64,000 nt of DNA from JAWKHR01 sp041394725. Lineage in GTDB: Bacteria > Acidobacteriota > Vicinamibacteria > Vicinamibacterales > SCN-69-37. This document shows, in pieces, positions 1-8,656 of the stretch (position 1 is the first letter of the stretch; every line of letters begins with the position of its first letter). The notes below the pieces were generated by a model. That model was not told where the DNA came from and did no database searches. It worked only from the letters and a program-made list of their open reading frames with translations. Both the position numbers and the translations under genes were made by a program. The stretch is taken from assembly GCA_041394725.1 (NCBI GenBank), contig JAWKHR010000016.1:1-64000 (forward strand), in the 5' to 3' direction.

Positions 1-2
1 TG

Positions 3-1289
3 CTGCGGATCGCGGTGCCGACGGTGGCCGCCACGATCGCGCTCTCGGCGCAGACGCCTCAGACGCCTCCCGCGGCGCCGCAGACGCCTCCGCAGACGCG
101 GCCCCAGGTGCCCCAGAATCCGGCGACCTTCCGGTCGACGATTGAGGGTGTCCAGACCACGGTCATCGCCCGCAACTCCGAGGGCACGTTCGTGCCCGAC
201 CTGCGCAAGGAGGACTTCCAGGTCTTCGAGGACGGCGTCGCGCAGACGATCTCGGTTTTCGTGCCCGTGATCGGTGGCCGGGCCCTGCAGGAGGAGATCA
301 CCACGGCACGCCCCGTCCGCGAGGGGCTCATCATGCCGGCCTCGCGGCCGCCGCAGGACACCTCGGGCCGCATCTTCATCATCTTCATCGACGACCTGCA
401 CCTGCAGGCGCTCGACACGCCGCAGGTCCGCAACGTGCTGAAGATGATCCGCGACCAGCTGATCCACGACGGGGACCTGGTCGGCTTCGTCTCGAGCGGA
501 TACTCGTCGATCTCGACCGACCTCAGCTACGACTACAAGCACGTCCGGTTCGACGAGGCGATCTCGAAGGTCATGGGCAGCGGGATGACGCCCCACGACA
601 TCATCAACATGCCGGATACGGCCGACGGCCCGGCCGGCCTGCGCTACAACGCGCACACGGCGTTCTCGGTGGCCTACGAGCTGCTCAAACAGGCCGAGAA
701 GATCAACAACCGGCGCAAGTCGTTCATCTACGTCAGCAGCGGCTACTCGTTCAACCCGTTCAAGGACGCGCGCTACAAGGCGGCGCAGGAGAAGTACGAG
801 ACGCCGATCCTCGACGACAACAACGGCGGCACGGTCGGCGACGGCAGCTCGGGCTCCTGGGAGAACCCGTTCGAGAACCGCGGGCAACAGTTCGCCGAGA
901 CGGACCTGGTCGCGGAGATTGCCGAACTGGTCAACGCGGCGCGCCGGGCGAACGTGACGTTCTACACGATCGACCCGCGCGGCCTGATTGCCGGGCCGAG
1001 CATCGGCGACAACCTGTCGATGCAGGACTGGCGCGAGTTCGTGACAACCACCGTCAGCTCGCTGCAGGTGCTGGGCGACGAGACCGGCGGCTTCTGCATC
1101 TGCATGCAGAACGACTTCAGCAAGGGGCTGGCCCGCATCGACGCGGAGACCAGCGACTACTACGTGATCGGGTACAACTCGACGAATCCGGATCCCCTCC
1201 GGATCAAGCGGACGGTCGAAATCAAGGTCGATCGGCCCGGCGTGGAGCTGATCTACCGGCCCGAATACCGGATCGAACGCCGTCGCTGA
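3..1289 (+). CDS. VWA domain protein (TIGR03436-like), 5' end cut by window
   Basis: This is a secreted protein of the acidobacterial VWA-related family. The first residues in the window (LRIAVPTVAATIALSAQ) look like the end of a signal peptide, so the true start probably lies upstream; a GTG at 15 is the only in-window candidate. A Pro/Gln/Thr-rich linker follows. The family's opening beta domain is then visible, ending in the KEDFQVFEDG motif near residue 65-73 counted from the GTG. The VWA strand that normally carries DxSxS reads FIIFIDDLHL, so the metal site is non-classical. The tail has the family signature SDYYVIGYNSTN and ends in a beta strand (VELIYRPEYRI). The family is known; the function is not. 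It lacks the two Cys positions shared by the three paralogues at 54-60 kb. Confidence 0.85.
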   Translation: MRIAVPTVAATIALSAQTPQTPPAAPQTPPQTRPQVPQNPATFRSTIEGVQTTVIARNSEGTFVPDLRKEDFQVFEDGVAQTISVFVPVIGGRALQEEITTARPVREGLIMPASRPPQDTSGRIFIIFIDDLHLQALDTPQVRNVLKMIRDQLIHDGDLVGFVSSGYSSISTDLSYDYKHVRFDEAISKVMGSGMTPHDIINMPDTADGPAGLRYNAHTAFSVAYELLKQAEKINNRRKSFIYVSSGYSFNPFKDARYKAAQEKYETPILDDNNGGTVGDGSSGSWENPFENRGQQFAETDLVAEIAELVNAARRANVTFYTIDPRGLIAGPSIGDNLSMQDWREFVTTTVSSLQVLGDETGGFCICMQNDFSKGLARIDAETSDYYVIGYNSTNPDPLRIKRTVEIKVDRPGVELIYRPEYRIERRR

Positions 1290-1357
1290 GGCGGCCAGCC
1301 GCGCCCGGGTGTCGGATTTTCGAAGCGAGGCCGTGTCGGCCCGTCGTCAGGCGGGGC

Positions 1358-1375
1358 GCCGGCGCGCGCGCCGGC
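1358..1375. terminator. perfect 18-bp GC palindrome between convergent genes
   Basis: The stretch is its own reverse complement (GCCGGC-GCGCGC-GCCGGC). It sits between the 3' ends of the VWA gene (+) and the methyltransferase gene (-), where a bidirectional terminator would be placed. There is no T-run on either side, so intrinsic termination is only a guess. Confidence 0.25.
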
Positions 1376-1402
1376 GGCGGCCCTGCGGCCCGCGGCTGGC
1401 CG

Positions 1403-2296
1403 TCAGGTTCGGGGGGCGTCTTCCGCCGCGTCCTCGATCCGCTCGGCCGCCAGCGCGAGGTACTCCGGGTCCATCTCGATCCCGATGAAGTCGAGGCCGA
1501 GCCGGACGGCAGCCACGCCGGAGTTTCCCAGGCCGAGGAAGGGGTCGAGTACCAGGTGCGTCCGATCGACCCCGTGCAGGCGCACGCACTGTTCCGGGAT
1601 CTTCGACGGGAACGACGCCGGGTGCGGCCGGTCGCGGTCGCGGCTCTGAATCGTCTCGTACGGGATGAACCACGTGTTGCCGCGGCACCGCACGTCCTGA
1701 CCGGCCGCGGCCCAGCGCCTGACGTTGGACTTGTCCTGGTAGGGCACGCCGATGGCCCGCCGGTCGAGCCGCGTCCGGCCGGCCGGCGTGAAGTGGAAGA
1801 TGTACTCGTGGCAGTCGTTCACGAACCGGTCGCTGTTGATCGGCTTGTAGTGCCCGACCGCCACGGTCCGATCGAAGCCCGCCGCCGCGCCGGCCGCGTC
1901 GGCGTCAATCGCGATCGACTTGACCCAGTGAATCGTGTTCTGCAGCCTGAACCGCCGCCGCGCCACCTGCGCGACCTCCAGCGGGATCCACGGGTCGGTC
2001 GGCTTCGCCCCGACGTTCACGAAACACGACCCCTCCGGCGCCAGCGCGCGGGCCACGCCGCCCAGCCAGGCATCGGTCCAGTTCAGATACTCGCGCCGCG
2101 GCAGGTCGTCCCGGTAGCTGCGGTACTTGATGCCCAGGTTGTACGGCGGCGAGGTGACGACCACCCCGACCGCGGCTTCGTCCAACTGCGGCAGCACGTC
2201 GAGGCAGTCCGCCTGATAGAGCCGGACCCTCGATCGGCCGGCAGTGAAGTCGAACCTGGGGCGGAGGCGGCGGGAGGAGACGAGAGCCAGGGCCAT
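1403..2296 (-). CDS. solitary DNA methyltransferase (N4/N6 amino-MTase, beta-class motif order)
   Basis: This is a site-specific DNA methyltransferase of the N6-adenine/N4-cytosine family, 297 residues. Catalytic motif IV reads TSPPYNLG (about residues 48-55). A target-region stretch follows. The AdoMet-binding motif DPFLGLGNSG comes late, near residue 251, preceded by HPASFPSKIPEQC. Motif IV before motif I is the beta-class order. The start was set at the ATG at 2296; an in-frame extension to 2365 is possible but is Pro/Ala-rich and lacks family residues. No endonuclease or specificity gene is adjacent, so it is more likely an orphan regulatory methylase than half of a restriction system. 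The choice between C and A as target cannot be made from motifs alone. Confidence 0.85.
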   Translation of the reverse strand: MALALVSSRRLRPRFDFTAGRSRVRLYQADCLDVLPQLDEAAVGVVVTSPPYNLGIKYRSYRDDLPRREYLNWTDAWLGGVARALAPEGSCFVNVGAKPTDPWIPLEVAQVARRRFRLQNTIHWVKSIAIDADAAGAAAGFDRTVAVGHYKPINSDRFVNDCHEYIFHFTPAGRTRLDRRAIGVPYQDKSNVRRWAAAGQDVRCRGNTWFIPYETIQSRDRDRPHPASFPSKIPEQCVRLHGVDRTHLVLDPFLGLGNSGVAAVRLGLDFIGIEMDPEYLALAAERIEDAAEDAPRT

Positions 2297-2407
2297 ACGC
2301 GGGGTGTTTCGGCGCGAGCCCGGCGGAAGTACAGAGGGGAGAGCCGCCAGGCTGGCTGGCGGCACGGTCCGGAGGCCGCTGGCGCGGCTCCGGGTGGGGC
2401 GGGGACG

Positions 2408-2617
2408 CTAGGACGCCTGGAGCGCGTCTACGCCGCCGAAGCCGTGCGCGACGCGATCGGGACTGACCGGCTGATTGCGCTGATGGCCGGTCTGAGAGCA
2501 CGCGGTGCCCTTTTCCTCGATGTAGGTGATTTCACGGCTGGTGCCCAACTCCCGGTACTGGCCCGAGACGCACCCGCACGACAGCGTCGTAAATCCCAAC
2601 AGCCGAACGAGACTCAT
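2408..2617 (-). CDS. small putative lipoprotein, unknown function
   Basis: A 69-residue protein starting at the ATG at 2617, preceded on the minus strand by GAGGGG five bases upstream, a good ribosome site. The N-terminus (MSLVRLLGFTTLSCGC) is a short signal peptide with a lipobox-like TLSC, so the mature protein would start at Cys14 with lipid attached. The remaining part is polar, with one further Cys (GTACSQ). I do not recognise a family. The longer in-frame start at 2677 would bury the lipobox, so I prefer the short form. Confidence 0.55.
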   Translation of the reverse strand: MSLVRLLGFTTLSCGCVSGQYRELGTSREITYIEEKGTACSQTGHQRNQPVSPDRVAHGFGGVDALQAS

Positions 2618-2780
2618 GGTGACCCCTCGCCACGCTGGTGTTGCAAGCGCCGTGCCCGTTTCAGATCCATTCGACACGGAATTTCCTCCGGAACAGGGCG
2701 GTCGTGAAACCGTGACCGTCGTCCCGGCACCAGCGTATCGAGGCGGAATGACAATCTTGTGTCACCATCGGCCTGACGAA

Positions 2781-2812
2781 TTGGATCCAGGTGCCCAAGC
2801 TTTTGGATCCAG
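2781..2812. repeat. 10-bp direct repeat (TTGGATCCAG x2)
   Basis: TTGGATCCAG occurs at 2781-2790 and again at 2803-2812, 22 bp apart (about two helical turns), between the 3' end of the membrane-protein gene (ends 2829) and the lipoprotein gene start (2617). Spacing and place would fit a regulator-binding pair, but nothing else supports that. Confidence 0.3.
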
Positions 2813-2828
2813 ACAGTTGCGGCGCCGC

Positions 2829-3404
2829 TCAGCGGCCTGCCTTCCTCAGGTCTTCTGCCAGGATGCTCGCATCGACCTCCCGCTGTCGGCGGGCGAACCG
2901 CGCGGTCTGACGCAACCGGAGCCAGAAGGCGCCGTGCGCCAGAATCGCGACGACCGCGCCGACGATGGACAGGAAGGAAGGGGGCGTGGCGCGCGCGGTC
3001 GTGATCATCACCGGCGTGAGGTTGAGCAGCGCGGCGGCGGAGAACAGGCTGACGCCGAGTGGATCGAGGCCGGGCGCCCGCCCCGCGGGTGTTCCGAAGG
3101 CGAGAACGGCGTGCTCCCAGCGTGGCGGCTCGAGGCCCGTGCCTTCGAAGGACGCGTGAATGTAGCGGCCCACGCGCTCGGCGCCGACGTGTGCCGCGAA
3201 GGCCACTTCGAAGCCGGCGGCGAGCAGCAGAAGGGAGGCCAGGCACGGCAGGACCGCGGCGCTACGGCTCGGCCAGCCCGTCGCGAAGATCGCCGTCCAG
3301 CTCACGAATGTAATCGCCATGACAAACAGGCGCAGTGTGCCCCGCTCACGAATGGTGGCCCGGAGGGCCGTGAACTCCTCGATGCTGGACGATGGGTCGG
3401 GCAT
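2829..3404 (-). CDS. small polytopic membrane protein, unknown function
   Basis: A 191-residue protein from the ATG at 3404. A polar N-terminus of about 20 residues (DPSSSIEEFTALRATIRERG) is followed by four hydrophobic segments: LFVMAITFVSWTAIFATGW, AAVLPCLASLLLLAAGFEVA, a weaker one around LFSAAALLNLTPVMITTA, and FLSIVGAVVAILAHGAFWL. The tail is basic and helical and ends EDLRKAGR. No motif or family is recognised. The reading frame extends to 3863 on this strand, but that part is antisense to the carboxypeptidase gene and shows no protein-like pattern, so the shorter start was chosen. Confidence 0.6.
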   Translation of the reverse strand: MPDPSSSIEEFTALRATIRERGTLRLFVMAITFVSWTAIFATGWPSRSAAVLPCLASLLLLAAGFEVAFAAHVGAERVGRYIHASFEGTGLEPPRWEHAVLAFGTPAGRAPGLDPLGVSLFSAAALLNLTPVMITTARATPPSFLSIVGAVVAILAHGAFWLRLRQTARFARRQREVDASILAEDLRKAGR

Positions 3405-3645
3405 GCGGGCTCCCGTCGGTTGGATTTCGTCTTCCCCGGCGCCGATACAGTGAACCAGTGCCCCGTGACACCGCAAGTCGCCCACCGTCCGCGAGGTTGG
3501 CATGGCGATTGATAGGGAAACGGGGTGGGCGGGCAGCCCGTATTCATTGCGGCTCAAGGACTTGTCGTATAAGATGCCCGGCTTGTTGACCCTGGCCCGC
3601 TCGACGGGCCCGGAAACCGGTGGGGAAGCAGGAGCGACGAGCACG

Positions 3646-4668
3646 ATGGCAGCACTTCGGCGCACTCCCGGACTCGTGGCCGCAGCGGTGGCGGTGTTCT
3701 GGCTGACGGCCCCCGCCGCCGGAGGTGCGCAGGCCGCGACCTCGCCGAAGCCGGTCGCCTCCACCACCCGGGCGACGGTCGCCCGGACCCGCCCCGCCGC
3801 TCCGCAGCGCCGGCTGACCGCCGCGCAGCGCGCCGAGCGTGACGCCGCGCAGGCCAAGTTCAAGCGCGATCTCTACGGCAACCTGGTCCCCGACGTCCGG
3901 GCGGCCGCGGCCATCGTGTACGACCCCGGGACGGGCGAGGTGATCTGGGAGGAGAACGCGCACGTCCAGCGTTCGATCGCCAGCCTGACCAAGCTCATGA
4001 CCGTGACGACGTTCATGGCCGATGCGCCGGACCTCACGCAGCAGGTCACGGTGGCGTCGTCGGACGTCCGGCGCGCGTCGGTCACCTACCTGCGAGCGGG
4101 CGAGCGCGTGACGTACCGCGACCTGCTGCACCTGACGCTCATCGCCTCGGACAACGGCGCGGCGCGCGTGCTCGCGCGCACGGCCGAGGGCGGCACGAAG
4201 GCGTTCATCGAGCGGATGAACCAGATGGCCCAGCACCTCGGGCTGACCAATACGCACTACGCGGATCCGTCGGGGCTCGACGCCAGGAACGTCTCGACCG
4301 CCTACGACATCTCGCACCTGATCGCCTACGTGGTGGGCGACGACCGGATCGCGTCGATCATGCGCAAGCCGTCGTACCAGGTGCACACGAGCCGCCGGAC
4401 GGTGACGATCCGCAGCACGAACAAGCTGCTCGGCACCGAGGTGGACGTGCGCGGGGGCAAAACCGGCTTCATCAACGCCGCCGGCTACTGCCTCGCGACC
4501 CTCCTGCAGGTCCCGCAGGGCTCGCAGGTCGCCGTCGTGGTCCTGGGGGCGACCAACAGCACGTTGCGTTTCTGGGAGGCCCGGCACCTGTTCAACTGGG
4601 TGGTCGGCCGGAGCCAGGGCGTGGTCGGCGGGGACGCCGGCGGCGGGGCGACCGCCGCGAAGCGCTGA
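3646..4668 (+). CDS. D-alanyl-D-alanine carboxypeptidase (peptidase S11, PBP5-like)
   Basis: A periplasmic serine peptidase that trims the terminal D-Ala from peptidoglycan stem peptides. From the ATG at 3646 (AGGAG 11 bases upstream) it has 340 residues with a signal peptide (VAAAVAVFWLTAPAAGG). All three penicillin-binding motifs are present: SLTK (Ser113, Lys116), SDN (168-170) and KTG (272-274). A Pro/Arg/Ala-rich stretch at about 32-70 separates the signal from the domain. It stops soon after the transpeptidase-like domain, so the C-terminal PBP5 beta domain used for membrane anchoring is missing. The divergent gap of 241 bp upstream holds a weak TATAAG (3568-3573) but no convincing -35. 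Endopeptidase activity (PBP7-like) is also possible. Confidence 0.9.
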   Translation: MAALRRTPGLVAAAVAVFWLTAPAAGGAQAATSPKPVASTTRATVARTRPAAPQRRLTAAQRAERDAAQAKFKRDLYGNLVPDVRAAAAIVYDPGTGEVIWEENAHVQRSIASLTKLMTVTTFMADAPDLTQQVTVASSDVRRASVTYLRAGERVTYRDLLHLTLIASDNGAARVLARTAEGGTKAFIERMNQMAQHLGLTNTHYADPSGLDARNVSTAYDISHLIAYVVGDDRIASIMRKPSYQVHTSRRTVTIRSTNKLLGTEVDVRGGKTGFINAAGYCLATLLQVPQGSQVAVVVLGATNSTLRFWEARHLFNWVVGRSQGVVGGDAGGGATAAKR

Positions 4669-4705
4669 CCTCCGTTTTCCAATCTTCCTGCTAGACTCGG
4701 CACCG

Positions 4706-6268
4706 GTGGTGACCTCGGCCGGTGTCTCTCCCGACGTCCGTGCGAGGGGGGCCGGCTCGACGGTCGGGCGGGCGCCCCATCTGGGCGTCCTGATGATCGC
4801 GTCCGAAGCCGTGCCGTGGGCGAAGACCGGCGGCCTGGCGGACGTGCTGGGCGCGCTGCCCGCTGCGCTCGACGGCCTCGGCCACCGCGTCACGCTCGTC
4901 CTGCCGAAGTATCGCGGGGTCCGCACCGGCGTCGAGCCGCCGGCCATTCGTCCGGCGGTCGTGCGGCTCGGTGCGGTGGACCATCACCTCCGCTTCGAGA
5001 CCCTGACGCTGTCGCCCCGCCGCCGCGTGATCTTCGTCGACTCGCCGGCGCACTTCGACCGCGAGGGGCTCTACGCCGCCGGCGGCGTGGATCATCCCGA
5101 CAACGCGGAGCGCTTCGGCCTGCTCGCGCAGGCCGCCCTCGACTGGGCGGACCTGGACGCCGAGACGTGGCCGGTGGACGTCGTGCACGCGCACGACTGG
5201 CAGGCCGGGCTCGCGCCGGCGTGGCTGGCGCTCGAGCCCCGCCGCTGGCCGAGGCTGCAGGGGGCGGGCCGCGTCCAGACGATCCACAACCTCGCCTACC
5301 AGGGCGTGTTCCCACGGGATGTCGTCGCCCGCCTCGGCCTGCCGTGGGCGGTGTTCACGATCGGCGGCGGCGAATTCTGGGGGCAGCTGAGCTTCCTCAA
5401 GGCGGGAATCAACTACGCCGACGTGGTCACCACGGTGAGCCCGAGCTATGCGCGCGAGACGCTGACGCCGCAGCAGGGGGCCGGCTTCGACGGCGTGCTC
5501 GTCGCGCGGCGCGACCGCTACGTCGGCATCCTGAACGGCATCGACACCGGGGTCTGGGACCCGGCCGCCGATCCGTTCCTGCCCGCGCGCTTCGACGCGT
5601 CGGATCTGGCGGGGAAGCGCACCTGCAAGCGGGCCCTGCTCGATCGTGTCGGCCTGCCGATGGGCGACGATGTGCTGGACCGCCCGCTGGTGGCGATGGT
5701 CTCGCGGCTCGTCTCGCAGAAGGGCCTCGACCTGGTGGAGGGGGCGATGCCGTCGCTCATCGATCTCGACGCGACCTGGGTGTTCGTCGGGACGGGGGAG
5801 GCGCGCTACGAGGCCTGGCTCCGCGATCTCGCCTCGCGCCATCCGTCGCGGGTCGCCGTGTTCATCGGGTTCGACGAGGCGCTCGCCCACCTCGCGGAGG
5901 CGGGGGCGGACCTGTTCCTGATGCCGTCGCTGTTCGAGCCGTGCGGGCTGAACCAGATGTACTCGCTGCGGTACGGGACGGTGCCGATCGTCCACGGCGT
6001 GGGCGGGCTCGACGACACCATCCAGCCGTACACGGCCCGCGCCAAGAAGGCCAACGGGTTCAAGTTCCGGGAGGCGACGGCGGCGGCGCTCGCCCGCACG
6101 GTGCGCCAGGCGCTGGGCGTGTATCGAAACCCGGCCGTCTGGCATCAACTGATCGAGCGGGGCATGCGCGAGGACCACTCCTGGCGCCTTTCGGCCCGTG
6201 AATATGTCAAAGTGTATAGACGTGCCCGTCGGGACGGGGCCGTCCGTGGCCCCCGCGGAGCGGGCTGA
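4706..6268 (+). CDS. glgA: glycogen (starch) synthase GlgA
   Basis: Transfers glucose from ADP-glucose to the non-reducing end of alpha-1,4-glucan (glycosyltransferase family 5). The 520 residues show the family hallmarks in order: KTGGLADV near residue 40, HDWQAGL, the GIDTGVWDP hinge, and the C-terminal catalytic EPCGLNQMYSLRYGT. Compared with E. coli GlgA, which reaches KTGG at about residue 15, there are some 25 extra residues at the N-terminus. GTG at 4706 or 4709 gives the longest form; the ATG at 4793 falls inside the first strand and is too late. No other glycogen genes are next to it. A TAGACT hexamer ends eight bases before the GTG and there is no ribosome site, so a leaderless message is possible. 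Confidence 0.93.
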   Translation: MVTSAGVSPDVRARGAGSTVGRAPHLGVLMIASEAVPWAKTGGLADVLGALPAALDGLGHRVTLVLPKYRGVRTGVEPPAIRPAVVRLGAVDHHLRFETLTLSPRRRVIFVDSPAHFDREGLYAAGGVDHPDNAERFGLLAQAALDWADLDAETWPVDVVHAHDWQAGLAPAWLALEPRRWPRLQGAGRVQTIHNLAYQGVFPRDVVARLGLPWAVFTIGGGEFWGQLSFLKAGINYADVVTTVSPSYARETLTPQQGAGFDGVLVARRDRYVGILNGIDTGVWDPAADPFLPARFDASDLAGKRTCKRALLDRVGLPMGDDVLDRPLVAMVSRLVSQKGLDLVEGAMPSLIDLDATWVFVGTGEARYEAWLRDLASRHPSRVAVFIGFDEALAHLAEAGADLFLMPSLFEPCGLNQMYSLRYGTVPIVHGVGGLDDTIQPYTARAKKANGFKFREATAAALARTVRQALGVYRNPAVWHQLIERGMREDHSWRLSAREYVKVYRRARRDGAVRGPRGAG

Positions 6269-6293
6269 CGAGGGAAAGGGCAGACAGCGATCC

Positions 6294-6623
6294 ATGGCGT
6301 CACAGCATCTGGCAACGTTCACCGATGGCAACTTCGAGGCTGATGTGCTCCAGGCCCAGACACCGGTCCTGGTCGATTTCTGGGCGGAATGGTGCGGGCC
6401 CTGCCGGGCCATGGAGCCCACGATCGATCAGTTCGCGGGCGACTACGAGGGCAAGGTCCGCGTCGGCAAGCTGAACGTCGACGACAACCCGGCGATCACG
6501 ATGAAGTTCATGGTGCGCGGGATCCCGACGGTCATCCTCTTCAAGGGCGGCCAGGTGGTCGACCAGATTGTGGGCCTGGTGGACAAGCAGGCGCTGCGGC
6601 AGATGGTCGACAAGCACCTCTGA
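6294..6623 (+). CDS. trxA: thioredoxin
   Basis: A 109-residue classical thioredoxin with the redox motif WCGPC (Cys34, Cys37) in the usual FWAEWCGPCR setting, and the cis-Pro loop RGIPTVILFKGG. It reduces disulfides in cytoplasmic proteins and is recharged by the thioredoxin reductase encoded ten bases downstream. The ATG at 6294 was chosen because the fold begins right there; GAGGGAAAGG lies about 20 bases upstream. An in-frame ATG at 6198 overlaps the end of glgA and would add residues foreign to the family. Confidence 0.95.
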   Translation: MASQHLATFTDGNFEADVLQAQTPVLVDFWAEWCGPCRAMEPTIDQFAGDYEGKVRVGKLNVDDNPAITMKFMVRGIPTVILFKGGQVVDQIVGLVDKQALRQMVDKHL

Positions 6624-6633
6624 TCGTCCGCCG

Positions 6634-7572
6634 ATGTCCGCCTCGCCACGCAACGTCGTCATCATCGGATCGGGACCGGCCGGCCTGACCGCCGCGCTCT
6701 ACACGGCGCGCGCCAGCCTCGAGCCGCTCGTCATCGAGGGCCTCGACGCCGGCGGCCAGCTCATGCTGACCACCGAGGTCGAGAACTACCCGGGGTTCCG
6801 CGAGGGGATCATGGGACCGGACCTCATGGCGGCCATGCGGGAGCAGGCCGCCAGGTTCGGCGCCGAGACCATCCGCGGCAACGTCACCGGGGTCGATCTC
6901 TCGAGCCGGCCCTTCCGGATCACCACCGCCGACCAGGTCATCGAGGCCAGGACGCTCGTCGTCGCGACGGGCGCCTCGGCGCGACTGCTCGGCCTGCCGT
7001 CGGAGCGCACGCTGATGGGACACGGCGTGTCCACCTGCGCGACGTGCGACGGGTTCTTCTTCCGCGGCAGGCCGATCGCGGTCGTCGGCGGCGGCGACTC
7101 GGCGATGGAAGAGGCGAACTTCCTCACGCGCTTCGCCTCGCACGTGACCGTCGTGCACCGCCGCGACACGCTGCGTGCGTCGAAGATCATGCAGGACAAG
7201 GCCCTGGCCAATCCGAAGATCAGCTTCGAGTGGGACTCGGAGGTCGTCGAGGTGCTCGACGCGGCGGCCGGCGCGGTCTCGGCCATGCGGCTGCGCAACC
7301 TGAAGACCGGGGCGGAGAAGGTCGTGCCGATCGAGGGTCTGTTCGTCGCGATCGGGCACACGCCGAACACGAAGCTCTTCACCGGCCAGCTCGAGATGGA
7401 CGAGGCGGGCTACCTCGTGACGCGCGGCGGCGCGCGGACCAACGTGCCGGGCGTTTTTGCCTGCGGCGACGTGCAGGATCGCACCTATCGCCAGGCGATC
7501 ACCGCCGCCGGGTCGGGCTGCATGGCCGCGCTCGACGCCGAGCGCTTTCTCGAGGGACACGACGCGCACTAG
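6634..7572 (+). CDS. trxB: thioredoxin-disulfide reductase
   Basis: An NADPH-dependent FAD enzyme that reduces thioredoxin. The 312 residues fit the low-molecular-weight class. The FAD Rossmann motif GSGPAGLTAAL is at about 12-22, the active-site disulfide CATC at 135-138, the NADPH motif GGGDSAMEEA follows, and the FAD-closing GVFACGDVQD is near the end. It starts ten bases after trxA and is surely cotranscribed. Its TAG stop overlaps, inside CTAG at 7569-7572, the TAG of convergent mnmA. Confidence 0.95.
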   Translation: MSASPRNVVIIGSGPAGLTAALYTARASLEPLVIEGLDAGGQLMLTTEVENYPGFREGIMGPDLMAAMREQAARFGAETIRGNVTGVDLSSRPFRITTADQVIEARTLVVATGASARLLGLPSERTLMGHGVSTCATCDGFFFRGRPIAVVGGGDSAMEEANFLTRFASHVTVVHRRDTLRASKIMQDKALANPKISFEWDSEVVEVLDAAAGAVSAMRLRNLKTGAEKVVPIEGLFVAIGHTPNTKLFTGQLEMDEAGYLVTRGGARTNVPGVFACGDVQDRTYRQAITAAGSGCMAALDAERFLEGHDAH

Positions 7573-8654
7573 CGCGCCGTGTCCGCCCCGCCGGCGATCC
7601 AGCCGCCGCCCAGCACCTCGTCTCCGTCGTAGAACACCACCGCCTGCCCGGGCGTGATCGCGACCTGCGCCTCGTCGAATCGCACGACCGCCGTGTGGGG
7701 CGGCTCGGCGACCACCGTGGCGGGGGCATCGACGTGCCGGTGCCGGATGCGCGCGGTACAGCGCCGCGGGCCGTCCGGCGGCGGGCCGGCGATCCAGTTG
7801 ACGTCGGTGGCCACCAGGTCCCGCGCGCCGAGCGATTCGCGCGGGCCGACGACGACGCGCGCCTGGTCGGGCTCGAGCCGCAGGACGTACATCGGGCGGC
7901 CGGTCGCCAGGCCGAGGCCCCGGCGCTGCCCGACCGTGAGCCGGTGCACGCCGCCATGCCGGCCGACCTCGCGTCCGGCCTCGTCCACGATGGGGCCGGT
8001 CCGGGCGGGCTCGGGCAGGTGCCGCTCGACGAAGCCGGCGGCGTCGCCGTCGGGCACGAAGCAGATCTCGTGGCTGTCCGGCTTGTCGGCGACCCGCAGG
8101 CCCAGGCGGGCGGCCGTGGCCCGGACCTCCGGCTTGGTCAGCTCGCCGACCGGGAAGACCGCGTGGGCGAGCTGGTCCTGCGTCAGCGTGAACAGGAAGT
8201 ACGACTGGTCCTTCGCGGCATCGCGACCGCGCAGCAGCCGGAACCGGCCGGCCGCCTCGTCGCGCCGGACCCGCGCGTAGTGGCCGGTGGCCACGGCCGC
8301 GGCGCCGAGCCCCTCGGCCCGCGTGAGCAGCCGCGAGAACTTCAGGTCCGCGTTGCAGTGCACGCACGGGATGGGGGTGCGGCCCGCGGCGTACTCGCTG
8401 ACGAAGTTGCGCGTCACGGTCTCGCGGAACTCGCGCTCGAAGTTGACCAGGTAGTGAGGCAGGCCGAGCGCGTGCGCCACGCGCCTGGCGTCCTGCAGGT
8501 CGTCGAGGCTGCAGCAGGATCCGAAGGCGCCGGGTGCGTCCCGCTGGTCGTAGAGCTGCATCGAGAGGCCGATGACCTCGTGGCCGGCCTCCGCCAGCAG
8601 CGCCGCGGCGACCGAGGAATCGACGCCGCCCGACATCGCGACCACGACGCGCAT
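7569..8654 (-). CDS. mnmA: tRNA-specific 2-thiouridylase MnmA
   Basis: Installs sulfur at C2 of the wobble uridine in tRNA-Lys, -Glu and -Gln. The 361 residues start at ATG 8654, giving the expected MRVVVAMSGGVDSS with the PP-loop (SGGVDSS, 8-14). The catalytic Cys is Cys100 in PIPCVHCNADLKF and the persulfide partner is Cys198 in HEICFV, close to the positions known in E. coli (102 and 199). The conserved GQRRGLGL tRNA-contact region is present. The gene begins two bases past the cysteine desulfurase stop, so sulfur donor and acceptor are made from one message. Confidence 0.95.
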   Translation of the reverse strand: MRVVVAMSGGVDSSVAAALLAEAGHEVIGLSMQLYDQRDAPGAFGSCCSLDDLQDARRVAHALGLPHYLVNFEREFRETVTRNFVSEYAAGRTPIPCVHCNADLKFSRLLTRAEGLGAAAVATGHYARVRRDEAAGRFRLLRGRDAAKDQSYFLFTLTQDQLAHAVFPVGELTKPEVRATAARLGLRVADKPDSHEICFVPDGDAAGFVERHLPEPARTGPIVDEAGREVGRHGGVHRLTVGQRRGLGLATGRPMYVLRLEPDQARVVVGPRESLGARDLVATDVNWIAGPPPDGPRRCTARIRHRHVDAPATVVAEPPHTAVVRFDEAQVAITPGQAVVFYDGDEVLGGGWIAGGADTAR

Positions 8655-8656
8655 GG

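Noticed and set aside
3547..3573. TTGCGG / TATAAG pair upstream of the carboxypeptidase gene
   Set aside because: The spacer is only 15 bp and the -35 is poor; not listed as a promoter.
4691..6421. 576-codon minus-strand open frame antisense to glgA
   Set aside because: Low-complexity Arg/His-rich product, no motif; glgA on the opposite strand is certain.
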